Below, piece by piece: positions 1 to 6,697 of a DNA stretch of 10,893 nucleotides. The position numbers and the translations under genes were made by a program. The stretch's first letter is position 1. Each line of letters begins with the position of its first letter. The notes under the pieces are model-generated. The model was not told the DNA's origin, made no database searches, and was given only the letters and a program-made list of their open reading frames with translations. Origin of the DNA: JAAAOZ01 sp964496595. Lineage in GTDB: Bacteria > Chloroflexota > Anaerolineae > B4-G1 > SLSP01. The stretch is from assembly GCA_964496595.1 (NCBI GenBank), contig CAZCAI010000152.1:1-10893 (forward strand). Direction: 5' to 3'.

Positions 1-79
1 GATGGTTCAAGAGATAGCAGAAATCGGTTTGCACTTTTATTTTTCGTAGAAGATTTCTGTCTTTGAAAATAGATGCCTG

Positions 80-98
80 GCGAATAAATTCGCGGCTA
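80..98 (+). repeat. Dispersed palindromic repeat, 'GCGAATAAATTCGC' type
   Basis: GCGAAT-AA-ATTCGC (80-93) is a perfect 6-bp hairpin followed by GGCTA. A near-identical unit lies on the minus strand at 10546-10564, at the far end of the window. Two related copies 10 kb apart support a dispersed REP-like family in this genome. The function is unknown. Confidence 0.6.
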
Positions 99-133
99 CA
101 TTTACGAAACTGGCCTTCGCCGGTTAGAACTCA

Positions 134-170
134 GTCGCCGAAGGGCGACTTCGCTAAGGCGTAGTACGCC
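134..170. repeat. Tandem small hairpins
   Basis: GTCGCC (134-139), loop GAAG and GGCGAC (144-149) form a perfect 6-bp stem. GGCGTA (158-163), a single G and TACGCC (165-170) form a second one. They follow the 'GCGAATAAATTCGC' hairpin closely and probably belong to the same composite intergenic repeat block. Neither is followed by a T-run typical of an intrinsic terminator. Confidence 0.5.
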
Positions 171-173
171 CGG

Positions 174-228
174 TGGCCGTGGTTTTTCTTTGACCCAACG
201 GCCCGATGGCCGTGGGAACCGCCGGGCC
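174..228. repeat. 9-bp direct repeat and GC-rich hairpin
   Basis: TGGCCGTGG occurs at 174-182 and again at 207-215. The second copy lies inside a hairpin formed by GGCCCG (200-205) and CGGGCC (223-228), with an inner GGC/GCC pairing. This is the last structured element before the GH4 gene. The role is unknown. Confidence 0.4.
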
Positions 229-382
229 TGGGACAACGCGAAAAAAGTGTCAACCTATTTGTGAACCATCCCGTCTCGGCGGCAGGATTATCGGCGCCGG
301 GTCAAGGGGGTGTTGCTTGCGTCGCTTCCCGCAACCTTCGCAAGGGTGACGACTTATGAATTTCCCGGAGGACATCAATATA

Positions 383-1774
383 ATGCCTGATCTGCCAAAA
401 CTCGTGTGCATCGGCGCCGGAAGCGTCATCTTTGGATTGAATAACTTAGCTTCGATTGTGCGAAATGAGCGCCTGCGCGGCGCTGAGATGGTGTTGGTCG
501 ATATTGACGGCACCGCTCTGGAGACGATGGTGACGTTGGCGCAGAAGTTAAACGCCGCGTGGGACGCCGAGATGAAGATCTGGGGGACGACTGAGCGCGA
601 GGAGGCCCTGCCCGACGCGGATTTCGTGACGGTCTCGGTGCAGGTGGGGGCGCGTGAGGAAGTCTGGGAGTTGGATTGGAAGATCCCCCTCAAGTATGGC
701 GTGCGCCAGCCGTACGCCGAAAACGGCGGCCCCGGCGCTTTCGCGCACACGGCCCGCAATGCGCCGCTCGTCTTAGCCATCGCGCGGGATATGGAGCGCC
801 TCTGCCCGGAGGCGTGGTATCTCAATTTCACGAACCCCGTCACGCGCCTCTCGTGGGTGGTGGATCGCTACACCGACATCCAGGTGGTGGGGATGTGCCA
901 TCAACTTGTTTGGGGCTACGCCATCGCCGCGACGGTGCTGGCGGATCGCTGGGACATTCCTGTGCCGCCGGGCTTCAATGTCCACACGGACGCCGCGAAC
1001 TTGCAGCACTTTATCCCCATCGCGCGGGCCGGCTACGAGCATTTGGACATCAAAGCCGCCGGGATCAATCACTTCTCGTGGGTGGTTGATATTCGCGATA
1101 AGGCGACGGGCGAGGATCTCTACCCGCTGCTGCGGGAGCGCTGGCTGCGTCAGATGCGGCGGGATTTCGAGCCGCTGAGCCGCGAGTTGTTCGAGATCTT
1201 CGGGCTGATGCCCACGCCGGGCGATAGTCACGTCTGCGAGTATCTGGCGTGGACGCACGATCCCGTCGCCAGGCCGTGGGAGAGATACGATCTCAAATTG
1301 CAAAGCTGGGACGGCAATCGGAAGCGGCGCGTCGAGCGCCAGGCGCAGTTGGCCGCTATCTTAGCGGGCGAGGTGCCCTTGGATGTGCTGAGGGACACGT
1401 ACAGCGAGGGCGTGGCCGAGATCGCGGCGGCGGTCGCGTTTAACGAGAATCTCTATCAGGAGCAGCTCAACCTGCCCAACCACGGCAAAATCCCCAATCT
1501 GCCGGACGACGCCATCGTCGAGGTGCCGGGGATGGTCTCCGGCATAGGTATCCAGGGCTTGAATATGCCGCCGCTGCCGCCTGCCATCGCGGAACTGTGC
1601 CGGCGGGAGTTGGCGTTAGATTCCCTGGTGGTCGACGCCGTCGTCCACGGGGATCGGGGTCTCGCGCTGCAAGCGCTGCTGCTCGATCCGATGGTCAATG
1701 ACATCGAGTGTGCTCGCGCGATCTTGGATGATTTCCTGACGGAGTTTGCTGCATATCTGCCGCAATTTGCTTGA
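383..1774 (+). CDS. Glycoside hydrolase family 4 (alpha-galactosidase/alpha-glucosidase-like)
   Basis: This is a 463-residue cytoplasmic NAD+- and Mn2+-dependent glycosidase of family GH4, which cleaves glycosides by an oxidation-elimination mechanism. The N-terminal Rossmann loop GAGSVIF is at 11-17, the NFTNP motif at 148-152, the metal-binding GMCH motif at 170-173 (Cys172) and GINHFSW at 227-233 (His230, second metal ligand). In GH4 the residue after the Cys tracks substrate: His here points to non-phosphorylated alpha-galactosides, alpha-glucosides or glucuronides, whereas Asn or Asp marks 6-phospho-glycosidases. The exact substrate cannot be read from sequence. ATG 383 is chosen over the in-frame ATG 356 because GGAGG at 367-371 sits 11 nt upstream and the family normally starts just before the GxGS loop. 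No sugar transporter or regulator gene is adjacent in this window. Confidence 0.9.
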   Translation: MPDLPKLVCIGAGSVIFGLNNLASIVRNERLRGAEMVLVDIDGTALETMVTLAQKLNAAWDAEMKIWGTTEREEALPDADFVTVSVQVGAREEVWELDWKIPLKYGVRQPYAENGGPGAFAHTARNAPLVLAIARDMERLCPEAWYLNFTNPVTRLSWVVDRYTDIQVVGMCHQLVWGYAIAATVLADRWDIPVPPGFNVHTDAANLQHFIPIARAGYEHLDIKAAGINHFSWVVDIRDKATGEDLYPLLRERWLRQMRRDFEPLSRELFEIFGLMPTPGDSHVCEYLAWTHDPVARPWERYDLKLQSWDGNRKRRVERQAQLAAILAGEVPLDVLRDTYSEGVAEIAAAVAFNENLYQEQLNLPNHGKIPNLPDDAIVEVPGMVSGIGIQGLNMPPLPPAIAELCRRELALDSLVVDAVVHGDRGLALQALLLDPMVNDIECARAILDDFLTEFAAYLPQFA

Positions 1775-1786
1775 TAAAGCGCGGGC

Positions 1787-1814
1787 TTGAATTTTATCGA
1801 TATAGCTGTAGACT
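1787..1814 (+). promoter_or_regulatory. Candidate sigma-70 promoter for the tat genes
   Basis: TTGAAT (1787-1792), a 16-bp spacer and TAGACT (1809-1814) form a plausible -35/-10 pair in the AT-rich gap after the GH4 gene, about 48 bp before the tatA ATG. This would let the tat genes be expressed independently of GH4. The match is by eye only. Confidence 0.4.
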
Positions 1815-1861
1815 AGAAGTAAGTAACCATATATAAGGAAGATGAAGATAAGGAGGCAGAG

Positions 1862-2053
1862 ATGCCATTTCGAGTGGGGCCGATGGAATTGCTTTTGGTG
1901 TTGTTGCTGGCGCTGTTGATTTTCGGGCCGGACAGGATTGCGAAATTGGGCGGGGAATTGGGCAAGAGCATCAGCTCGTTTCAGCGCGAGATGAAAAAGG
2001 GGAATGTGGACAAGGAGACAGGAGAGGAAAGCTCGACGTCGGACGCGGCGTAA
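1862..2053 (+). CDS. tatA: Twin-arginine translocase subunit TatA
   Basis: This 63-residue protein has the TatA/MttA architecture. A short N-terminus carries a polar Glu9 at the head of a transmembrane helix (about 9-21), then the FGP hinge (21-23), an amphipathic helix rich in Gly, Lys and Ser (about 26-43) and a charged, disordered tail. TatA polymerises to form the passage for folded proteins exported by the Tat pathway. AGGAGG at 1851-1856 lies 5 nt before the ATG, a strong ribosome binding site. It is the first of three tat genes, separated from tatB by 108 bp that contain a terminator-like hairpin. The length is at the short end for TatA. Confidence 0.92.
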   Translation: MPFRVGPMELLLVLLLALLIFGPDRIAKLGGELGKSISSFQREMKKGNVDKETGEESSTSDAA

Positions 2054-2094
2054 CGCGATCACGATCGGATGGATTTCCCCAGTTCTTTTGAACG

Positions 2095-2127
2095 AAGGGC
2101 GACGTCGTTGGGTGGCGTCGCCCTTTT
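2095..2127 (+). terminator. Terminator-like hairpin between tatA and tatB
   Basis: AAGGGCGACG (2095-2104) and CGTCGCCCTT (2116-2125) form a perfect 10-bp stem with an 11-nt loop, overlapping a run of four T (2124-2127). It has the shape of a weak intrinsic terminator. Since tatB and tatC continue in the same direction with no clear new promoter, it may act as a leaky attenuator that leaves tatA mRNA in excess. Confidence 0.6.
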
Positions 2128-2161
2128 GATGTAAGTTGATGCGTGGTATGGAGTTGAGTCT

Positions 2162-2479
2162 ATGGAATTTTTGAACGTTGGCCCTGGCGAGTTGTTGGCG
2201 CTGGCGCTCATCGGGTTGATTTTGTTTGGGCCGGAGGATTTATTGCGGATCGCCCAGACACTGGGCGGCTATGTCCGTTCTGCGCGGCAGATGTGGCAGG
2301 AAATCGCCAGCCAAATCGAGGTGAATTTGGCCGATATAGATGCGACCCCGCCAGCATCTTCTTCTTCCGGGAGGGCCGATAATCCGACAAAATCTGAAGG
2401 CGCGCTGTCCACGTCGCCCCAGATGAGCCGGGAGCTTGAGGCCGCCGAGGATGAGGACGTATTAGATGAACAAGCGTGA
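2162..2479 (+). CDS. tatB: Twin-arginine translocase subunit TatB
   Basis: This 105-residue protein has a TatA/B-type N-terminus: Glu10 precedes a transmembrane helix (about 10-23), then comes the FGP hinge (23-25) and a long amphipathic helix (about 26-52). The tail is acidic and low in complexity. The longer helix, the GPEDLLRIAQTLGGYVRSAR pattern and the position directly before tatC favour TatB, which forms the signal-peptide receptor with TatC, over a second TatA. GGAG at 2150-2153 is 8 nt before the ATG. The 3' end overlaps tatC by 14 bp, which suggests translational coupling. Confidence 0.82.
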   Translation: MEFLNVGPGELLALALIGLILFGPEDLLRIAQTLGGYVRSARQMWQEIASQIEVNLADIDATPPASSSSGRADNPTKSEGALSTSPQMSRELEAAEDEDVLDEQA

Positions 2480-3242
2480 CGAGATCACAGTGAACGAGTC
2501 GGAGGGCTGGGAGGTCGAGCCGGAGATGGCGGGGCCGGAGATGTCGCTCCTGGAGCACATCGGCGAACTGCGGACCCGTTTGATCCGGGCGGTGGCGGCG
2601 CTAATCATCGGCGCGTTGATTGGATTGCTCTTTTCCAATCGCGTCATCGAAGTGTTGGTGTGGCCGTTGCGAGAGAGCCAGTTGATCGTCCTCAGCCCCA
2701 CCGAAGCGTCGGTCATCTATTTCAAAGTGGCGCTCTTTTTAGGCTTTCTCATCGCGCTGCCCTATATTCTCCACCAGATCTACGGCTTCCTCGCGCCGGG
2801 GTTACTTCCCAATGAACAGCGCCTGCTGCTGTTGGGCATCCCCGCCGTGATTGTGTTGTTTGCGCTGGGGACGCTCTTCACGCTGACGGTGTTGGTGCCG
2901 TTCAGTATGCCGGTGTTGATGGGCTTCTTGCAAGATGTCGTCCAGCCGACCTACTCGCTGGATTTGTACCTCTCGTTTGTGACGACGGTGCTCTTTTGGA
3001 TGGGGCTGCTCTTCCAGACGCCGTTGATCGTCTATGGGTTGGCGCGCGCGGGGATCGTGGCGCCGGAGGGATTGACGAAGGCGCGCCGGATCGTGATCTT
3101 CGCGGCGGCGGTGGTGGCGGCCATCATCACGCCGACCACCGATCCGGTGACGATGTTGTTGGTCACGGGGCCGTTCATTGTGCTCTACGAGGTGGGCATC
3201 GTGTTGGCCCGCCTCGCCGTGCGGCAGCGAGGTGAATCTTAG
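2466..3242 (+). CDS. tatC: Sec-independent protein translocase TatC
   Basis: This 258-residue polytopic inner-membrane protein is the Tat signal-peptide receptor. A 26-residue acidic cytoplasmic N-terminus leads into the hallmark HIGELRTRL motif (about 31-39) with the conserved Glu. Six hydrophobic helices follow. The periplasmic loop APGLLPNEQR keeps the conserved Glu, and the C-terminal signature TPTTDPVTMLL precedes the last helix ending LYE. The site matching E. coli Glu170 reads FQTP, a Gln where E. coli has Glu. The start overlaps the tatB end. GAGG at 2453-2456 is 9 nt upstream, so ATG 2466 is used. The length is normal for the family. Confidence 0.95.
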   Translation: MNKRDEITVNESEGWEVEPEMAGPEMSLLEHIGELRTRLIRAVAALIIGALIGLLFSNRVIEVLVWPLRESQLIVLSPTEASVIYFKVALFLGFLIALPYILHQIYGFLAPGLLPNEQRLLLLGIPAVIVLFALGTLFTLTVLVPFSMPVLMGFLQDVVQPTYSLDLYLSFVTTVLFWMGLLFQTPLIVYGLARAGIVAPEGLTKARRIVIFAAAVVAAIITPTTDPVTMLLVTGPFIVLYEVGIVLARLAVRQRGES

Positions 3243-3248
3243 ATTCGC

Positions 3249-3264
3249 AGCCTCCGATGAGGCT
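3249..3264. repeat. Small hairpin just after tatC
   Basis: AGCCTC (3249-3254), loop CGAT and GAGGCT (3259-3264) form a perfect 6-bp stem 6 bases after the tatC stop. It is not followed by a T-run. It may protect the 3' end of the mRNA or help the larger hairpin downstream. Confidence 0.35.
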
Positions 3265-3300
3265 TCTGGAGAAGTTTCATCGCTGATATGTTTTGGGGAT

Positions 3301-3346
3301 AACAAGACGGCGCGGAGATCAGACTCGATCTCCGCGCCGTCTTGTT
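3301..3346. terminator. Probable bidirectional terminator, perfect 20-bp stem
   Basis: The 20 bases at 3301-3320 are the exact reverse complement of 3327-3346, with a 6-nt loop (AGACTC). The arm ends read AACAAG and CTTGTT. The hairpin lies between the convergent tatC (+) and the minus-strand gene ending at 3373. No long T-run follows on either strand, but position and stem strength make a two-way transcription barrier the best explanation. Confidence 0.7.
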
Positions 3347-3372
3347 GCGTCTGCTATTAAACCGTCGTTTCA

Positions 3373-3990
3373 CTAATTCCCGCGTCCGCGCCAGCCGCCC
3401 CACATCGGGCGCCCGGCCTCATCGCGCAGGATGATGCGCTCGCCGCTCGTCAGGTTCTCGACGACGCTGGCTTTGAACTCCCCATCTTCCTCGTAGCCGT
3501 TGATGATCACCTCGTCGCCAACTGTGAGGATGAAGCTCTCTTGCTCGCGATAGGTCTCCGGGCCTAAGCCCACGAGAATTTCCGTCCCATCGGTGGTTTT
3601 TATCATTAAGTCGTGATCCATCTCCGTTACGATCCCTTGGATCTGTTCCCATGCCCCCGCGCCGATAGCCCCTTCAAGCGCGCCTGCGCCAGGGACGCCG
3701 TTGGCGCCTTGGGCCGGGCCTTTGCCCTGACCTAAGCCCTCGCCGTATGCATTGCCCGCCAATGCTTCACTTCTTTCATTTCTTGCTGGTGGCTCGGTTG
3801 CGCCGCGATCCCCGCCGCTGTATCCCGTGCCGTTGACTTCTGACGCAGGCTGTGAAGCTGCTTGGCGGTTTTGACCCCCGGCCCACCCGGCTTCCGTATC
3901 TTGGGGATTGATTAGGACATAGGCCGTGCCGCCGATTAAGGCGATCAGTAAAGCACCGATAACACTTAATTGGACGATTTTCTTCAACAT
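3373..3990 (-). CDS. Secreted or membrane-anchored glycine-rich protein with C-terminal beta domain
   Basis: This 205-residue protein begins with an N-terminal signal anchor (basic MLKK, then a hydrophobic stretch about 8-27). About 80 residues of Gly/Ala/Gln-rich low-complexity linker follow, then a compact C-terminal region (about 110-205) alternating beta-type segments with Gly turns (EQIQGIVTEM, VGDEVIINGY). It ends LRDEAGRPMWGGWRGRG. The C-terminal part resembles small OB-fold-like domains of envelope proteins; this is an impression from the pattern, not a confirmed family. It is exported and probably acts outside the membrane. AAGGAGG (minus strand, 4004-3998) is 7 nt before the ATG. 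It lies 51 bp after the DUF4405 gene, likely in the same transcript, which suggests a functional partnership. No enzymatic motif is seen. Confidence 0.75.
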   Translation of the reverse strand: MLKKIVQLSVIGALLIALIGGTAYVLINPQDTEAGWAGGQNRQAASQPASEVNGTGYSGGDRGATEPPARNERSEALAGNAYGEGLGQGKGPAQGANGVPGAGALEGAIGAGAWEQIQGIVTEMDHDLMIKTTDGTEILVGLGPETYREQESFILTVGDEVIINGYEEDGEFKASVVENLTSGERIILRDEAGRPMWGGWRGRGN

Positions 3991-4041
3991 TGTATTGCCT
4001 CCTTGGCTTTTGACTTTAGATTGTGTTTGATCTGCTGATTT

Positions 4042-4377
4042 TTACGCGATGACCTGACACTCTTCATGCTTCTGGCGACGGCGAGGGAACGCCGGCAGCA
4101 TATCTTTAAGCATCCGCTTGGTCATACAGACGATCCAGTTCCAATGGAAGACCAGGTGCGCGCCGACGCCGGCCATCATTACCAGGCTGCTCAACGTGTG
4201 AAGATCGCTCCAGACGGTGCGGCTGATGCCCAGCAGCGCGGTTTGGAAGGCGGGGTTGTTGCCGCCTTGATAGCCGCCGCTGCCCATCAGCAAGAACGCC
4301 ACGCCCGTGATCCCCGCGAGTACAAACGCCAACGCAATCACGACATCTAACAGATAGTTGAACTTCGCTTTATTCAT
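4042..4377 (-). CDS. DUF4405-type small membrane protein, putative heme b binding
   Basis: This 111-residue protein has two predicted transmembrane helices (about 9-31 and 62-83) joined by a Gly/Asn-rich loop. His60 lies just before helix 2, His74 within it and His78 four residues later, giving a W-x-x-LHTLS...AHLVFHWNW pattern. This matches the DUF4405/cytochrome b561-like families in which such His residues bind heme. Electron transfer or redox sensing in the membrane is inferred. With only two helices it would probably act as an oligomer. GGAG (4389-4386) is 8 nt before the ATG. It is the first gene after a likely regulated promoter and is followed by the secreted glycine-rich protein gene. 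The C-terminal tail is basic and cytoplasmic. Confidence 0.75.
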   Translation of the reverse strand: MNKAKFNYLLDVVIALAFVLAGITGVAFLLMGSGGYQGGNNPAFQTALLGISRTVWSDLHTLSSLVMMAGVGAHLVFHWNWIVCMTKRMLKDMLPAFPRRRQKHEECQVIA

Positions 4378-4429
4378 TTGAATCGCTCCTTTGACTTGAC
4401 TTGGGTGTTTGTTTTTCCGATCTGGCCCA

Positions 4430-4465
4430 AGTATAGCCGAGCCGTGTGAAGAAATGATGAAGGAA
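4430..4465 (-). promoter_or_regulatory. Candidate response-regulator-activated promoter
   Basis: On the minus strand TATACT (4435-4430) is a good -10 about 52 bp before the DUF4405 ATG. The -35 position at 17-bp spacing reads ATCATT, a poor match. Across this position lie two direct repeats, seen on the plus strand as TGAAGAAA (4447-4454) and TGAAGGAA (4458-4465), exactly 11 bp apart start to start. Near-helical-pitch repeats overlapping a weak -35 are typical of OmpR-family activators, and such a regulator is encoded by the next locus upstream. A looser third copy, TGAGAAGA, is at 4478-4485. Confidence 0.5.
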
Positions 4466-4558
4466 CGATGTGGTGTGTGAGAAGATTTGTCAGCATTGCA
4501 GATAAAGCGCTAAAGGGCAGTCTATCAGAGGATTATTGCGATACAGATGAGGGCAGAA

Positions 4559-5950
4559 CTACGAGGAGACCTGAGGCAGCCAGAAGGCGATGGTCAGGCC
4601 GCCGCCGGGGGTTGGCTCGGCCCAGATGCGCCCGCCGTGCAGTTCGATGATGCGACGCGCGATGGCTAAGCCCAGCCCGGAGCCACCCGTCGCCCGACTG
4701 CGCGAGGCATCGCCGCGCCAGAAGCGCTCGAAGAGAAGCTCGTACTCCGCCGCTCGGAGGCCGGGGCCGTTATCTGTGATGCGCGCGGTGACGCCCCCAT
4801 CATCTGAATCTGTGCCAAGTGTGATACGCACCTCGCCGCCGGCGGGGACGTAGCGGGCAGCGTTGCTCAGGATATTGTTGATGACCTGCATGATCCGCTC
4901 GTAATCGACGCGCACGGGTGGGGTGGGGGGAAGCTGAAGCTTCATCGTGATGCCCTTTTCCGCCATGATCTTCTGATGCACTGTCGCGGCGCGGGCCAAC
5001 AGTTCATCTAAGCGCACCGGATGGCGCTCCAATCGCAGCGCGCCCGCATCCGCCTGGGATAGCATCCGCAGATCATCGACCAGGCGATTGAGCGTCTGCA
5101 CCTGATCCAACGCCGGCTGGATGTTCTCCTGCGTCGGCGTGTAGATGCCATCGGCTAACGCCTCCAACGTCCCTTGGAGCGCGGCCATCGGATTGCGTAG
5201 CTCGTGGGCGATGTCGGAGGTCTGGGCGCGGCGGGCGGCCTCGGCGCGGCGGAGGCTCTCCGCCATCGCGTTGAAGGTCTCCGCCAACTGCGCGATCTCG
5301 TCGCTGCCCCGGACCGGCGCGTGCGCGTCCAAATCTCCCTCGGCTATGCGCTCCGTGGCCGCTGTCAGCGTGCGCAGCGGCGCGACGATGCCCCGAGTCA
5401 GCACGGCGGCCAACACCATCGCGGCCAGAAAGGCCGCCAGTCCGCCCAACACGGCGGCGCTGCGCACCTGATCCAAGAAGAACTCCGCCGGCGCGTCCAG
5501 CACGACGCTGTGGGAGGCTTGATTATCGGGCAGGAGATAGCCGACCCGCTCGCCCTCCACGGTGATGGGGAGCGCGCGCTCGATCTCGGCCTGGGAGAGC
5601 GCGCCCGTCGCCGGCGCATCCGCATCCGCCACGACGCGCCCCGCTGTATCCGCGACGCGGTAGGTCCAGTCGGGGCCTTCGCTGCTGTTGCTCGCCGCGC
5701 CGGTCCGCCGCCCGTAGCCGGGGGAACTGGGCGCGTGGGGCAGCTCCCCCGTATCGAGATCGGCCCAACCCCCGTGGCTTTGATAATACTGGGCCAGCGC
5801 GCCCGCGATCATCTGTGTGCGATTGCTGTAGAGCACCGTGTAATAGCGGAACTCCGTCGTCGTCTGCTGCGCGATGAGCGCCGCGACCAACACCACGGCG
5901 ATGAGGATGACGGCCACGAAGGCCAGTAATCCCTTCTGATAGAGGTTCAT
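4559..5950 (-). CDS. Sensor histidine kinase (HAMP-HisKA-HATPase)
   Basis: This 463-residue membrane kinase has a transmembrane helix at 8-28 and an extracytoplasmic region of about 135 residues (29-163) with no fold I recognise. A second helix (about 166-186), a HAMP linker (187-239) and a HisKA domain follow, with the H-box SDIAHELRNP and phospho-acceptor His249. The HATPase domain shows the N-box INNILSNAARY (357-367), G1 box DNGPGL (393-398) and G2 box GGSGLGLAI (422-430). All catalytic motifs are intact. It should autophosphorylate and pass phosphate to the regulator encoded 9 bp upstream. The overall plan is BaeS-like. The signal is unknown, but the DUF4405 and secreted genes directly downstream are likely targets. 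No clear terminator separates it from them. Confidence 0.93.
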   Translation of the reverse strand: MNLYQKGLLAFVAVILIAVVLVAALIAQQTTTEFRYYTVLYSNRTQMIAGALAQYYQSHGGWADLDTGELPHAPSSPGYGRRTGAASNSSEGPDWTYRVADTAGRVVADADAPATGALSQAEIERALPITVEGERVGYLLPDNQASHSVVLDAPAEFFLDQVRSAAVLGGLAAFLAAMVLAAVLTRGIVAPLRTLTAATERIAEGDLDAHAPVRGSDEIAQLAETFNAMAESLRRAEAARRAQTSDIAHELRNPMAALQGTLEALADGIYTPTQENIQPALDQVQTLNRLVDDLRMLSQADAGALRLERHPVRLDELLARAATVHQKIMAEKGITMKLQLPPTPPVRVDYERIMQVINNILSNAARYVPAGGEVRITLGTDSDDGGVTARITDNGPGLRAAEYELLFERFWRGDASRSRATGGSGLGLAIARRIIELHGGRIWAEPTPGGGLTIAFWLPQVSS

Positions 5951-5959
5951 CGGGGCTGT

Positions 5960-6673
5960 TTAAATCTGGGCCTTGGCTGGCGGATCGAGTTGATCATTAA
6001 AGCGGTAGCCCACGCCGCGCACCGTCTCGATGTAGGTCGGTGCGTCGGTGTCCGGCTCGATCTTCTGGCGTAAATTCTTGATGTGGGCGTCGATGGTCCG
6101 CTCATAGGCCTCGAAGGCGACGCCGTGGATCGTCTCCAGCAGCTCGGCGCGACTGAAGGCGTGGCCCGGCGCGGCCATCAACGCGGCCAGCAGATCGAAC
6201 TCCGTGGGCGTCAGATCTAACGCGGTCTCGCCCTGGCGCGCCTCGCGGCGATCCTTATCCAGCACCAGATCGCCGACGCGGAGCACGGGCGCGGGCGTCG
6301 GGCCGGCCTGGGTGCGGCGCAGGACGGCGCGCACGCGCGCCACCAACTCGCGCGGACTGAAGGGCTTGGTGACGTAGTCATCGGCACCCAGCTCCAGGCC
6401 CACGATGCGGTCGGTCTCCTCGACGCGCGCGGTGAGTATAATGATGGCGACGTCGGGCTGCTCGGCTCGCAGTTTGCGCGTGAAGGCCAGGCCGTCCATC
6501 TTGGGCAGATTCAGATCCAACACCACCAAATCCGGGCGCGATTGGCGGGCCGCGTAGAGTGCTTCCTCGCCATCGTAGGCCGTCGCCACGCGAAACCCCG
6601 CCTGCTTCAGATACTCGCGCACGACCCGTACAATTTGCATCTCGTCATCGACGACTAGAATGGTTTCTGGCAT
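5960..6673 (-). CDS. OmpR/PhoB-family response regulator
   Basis: This 237-residue protein has an N-terminal receiver domain with the acidic pair Asp9/Asp10, phospho-acceptor Asp53 (VVLDLNLP), Thr81 and Lys103 (TKPF), and a C-terminal winged-helix domain with TPTEFDLL and the recognition-helix region ERTIDAHIKNLRQKIEP. It pairs with the kinase that starts 9 bp downstream. ATG 6673 is chosen because the receiver fold begins at once (MPETILVVDDE) and AAGGAG lies upstream (12-nt spacing). The frame stays open for 49 more codons to a TTG at 6820, but that extension runs through a palindromic repeat element and is not homologous to receivers. It is expected to bind DNA direct repeats, with a candidate site at 4447-4465. 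Confidence 0.94.
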   Translation of the reverse strand: MPETILVVDDEMQIVRVVREYLKQAGFRVATAYDGEEALYAARQSRPDLVVLDLNLPKMDGLAFTRKLRAEQPDVAIIILTARVEETDRIVGLELGADDYVTKPFSPRELVARVRAVLRRTQAGPTPAPVLRVGDLVLDKDRREARQGETALDLTPTEFDLLAALMAAPGHAFSRAELLETIHGVAFEAYERTIDAHIKNLRQKIEPDTDAPTYIETVRGVGYRFNDQLDPPAKAQI

Positions 6674-6697
6674 ATCGTAGATTTGCTCCTTGGTTAC

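Larger units (their letters stand above)
1..382. other. Non-coding leader rich in short palindromes
   Basis: No convincing gene is seen on either strand before the GH4 start. One plus frame is open for the first 21 codons (stop TGA at 64-66) and could be the end of an upstream gene, but nothing in it supports that. The first 70 bases are AT-rich and carry an 8-bp inverted repeat, CAGAAATC (18-25) with GATTTCTG (52-59). From about 80 to 230 the stretch is a series of GC-rich hairpins listed separately. No convincing sigma-70 promoter for the GH4 gene could be picked out. Confidence 0.6.

Noticed and set aside
773..1303. Minus-strand 176-codon frame inside the GH4 gene
   Set aside because: Antisense to an intact GH4 enzyme with clear motifs. 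It shows no ribosome binding site or recognisable protein.
2802..3305. Minus-strand 167-codon frame opposite tatC
   Set aside because: The product is rich in His, Arg and Gln with no domain and is the complement of hydrophobic TatC codons.
4468..4650. Plus-strand 60-codon frame over the DUF4405 promoter region
   Set aside because: It has no ribosome binding site, has random-looking composition and overlaps the kinase gene end.
5204..5929. Plus-strand 241-codon frame opposite the histidine kinase
   Set aside because: The product is Arg/Gly/His-rich with no domain, and the opposite strand encodes an intact kinase. It is a shadow of GC-rich codon bias.
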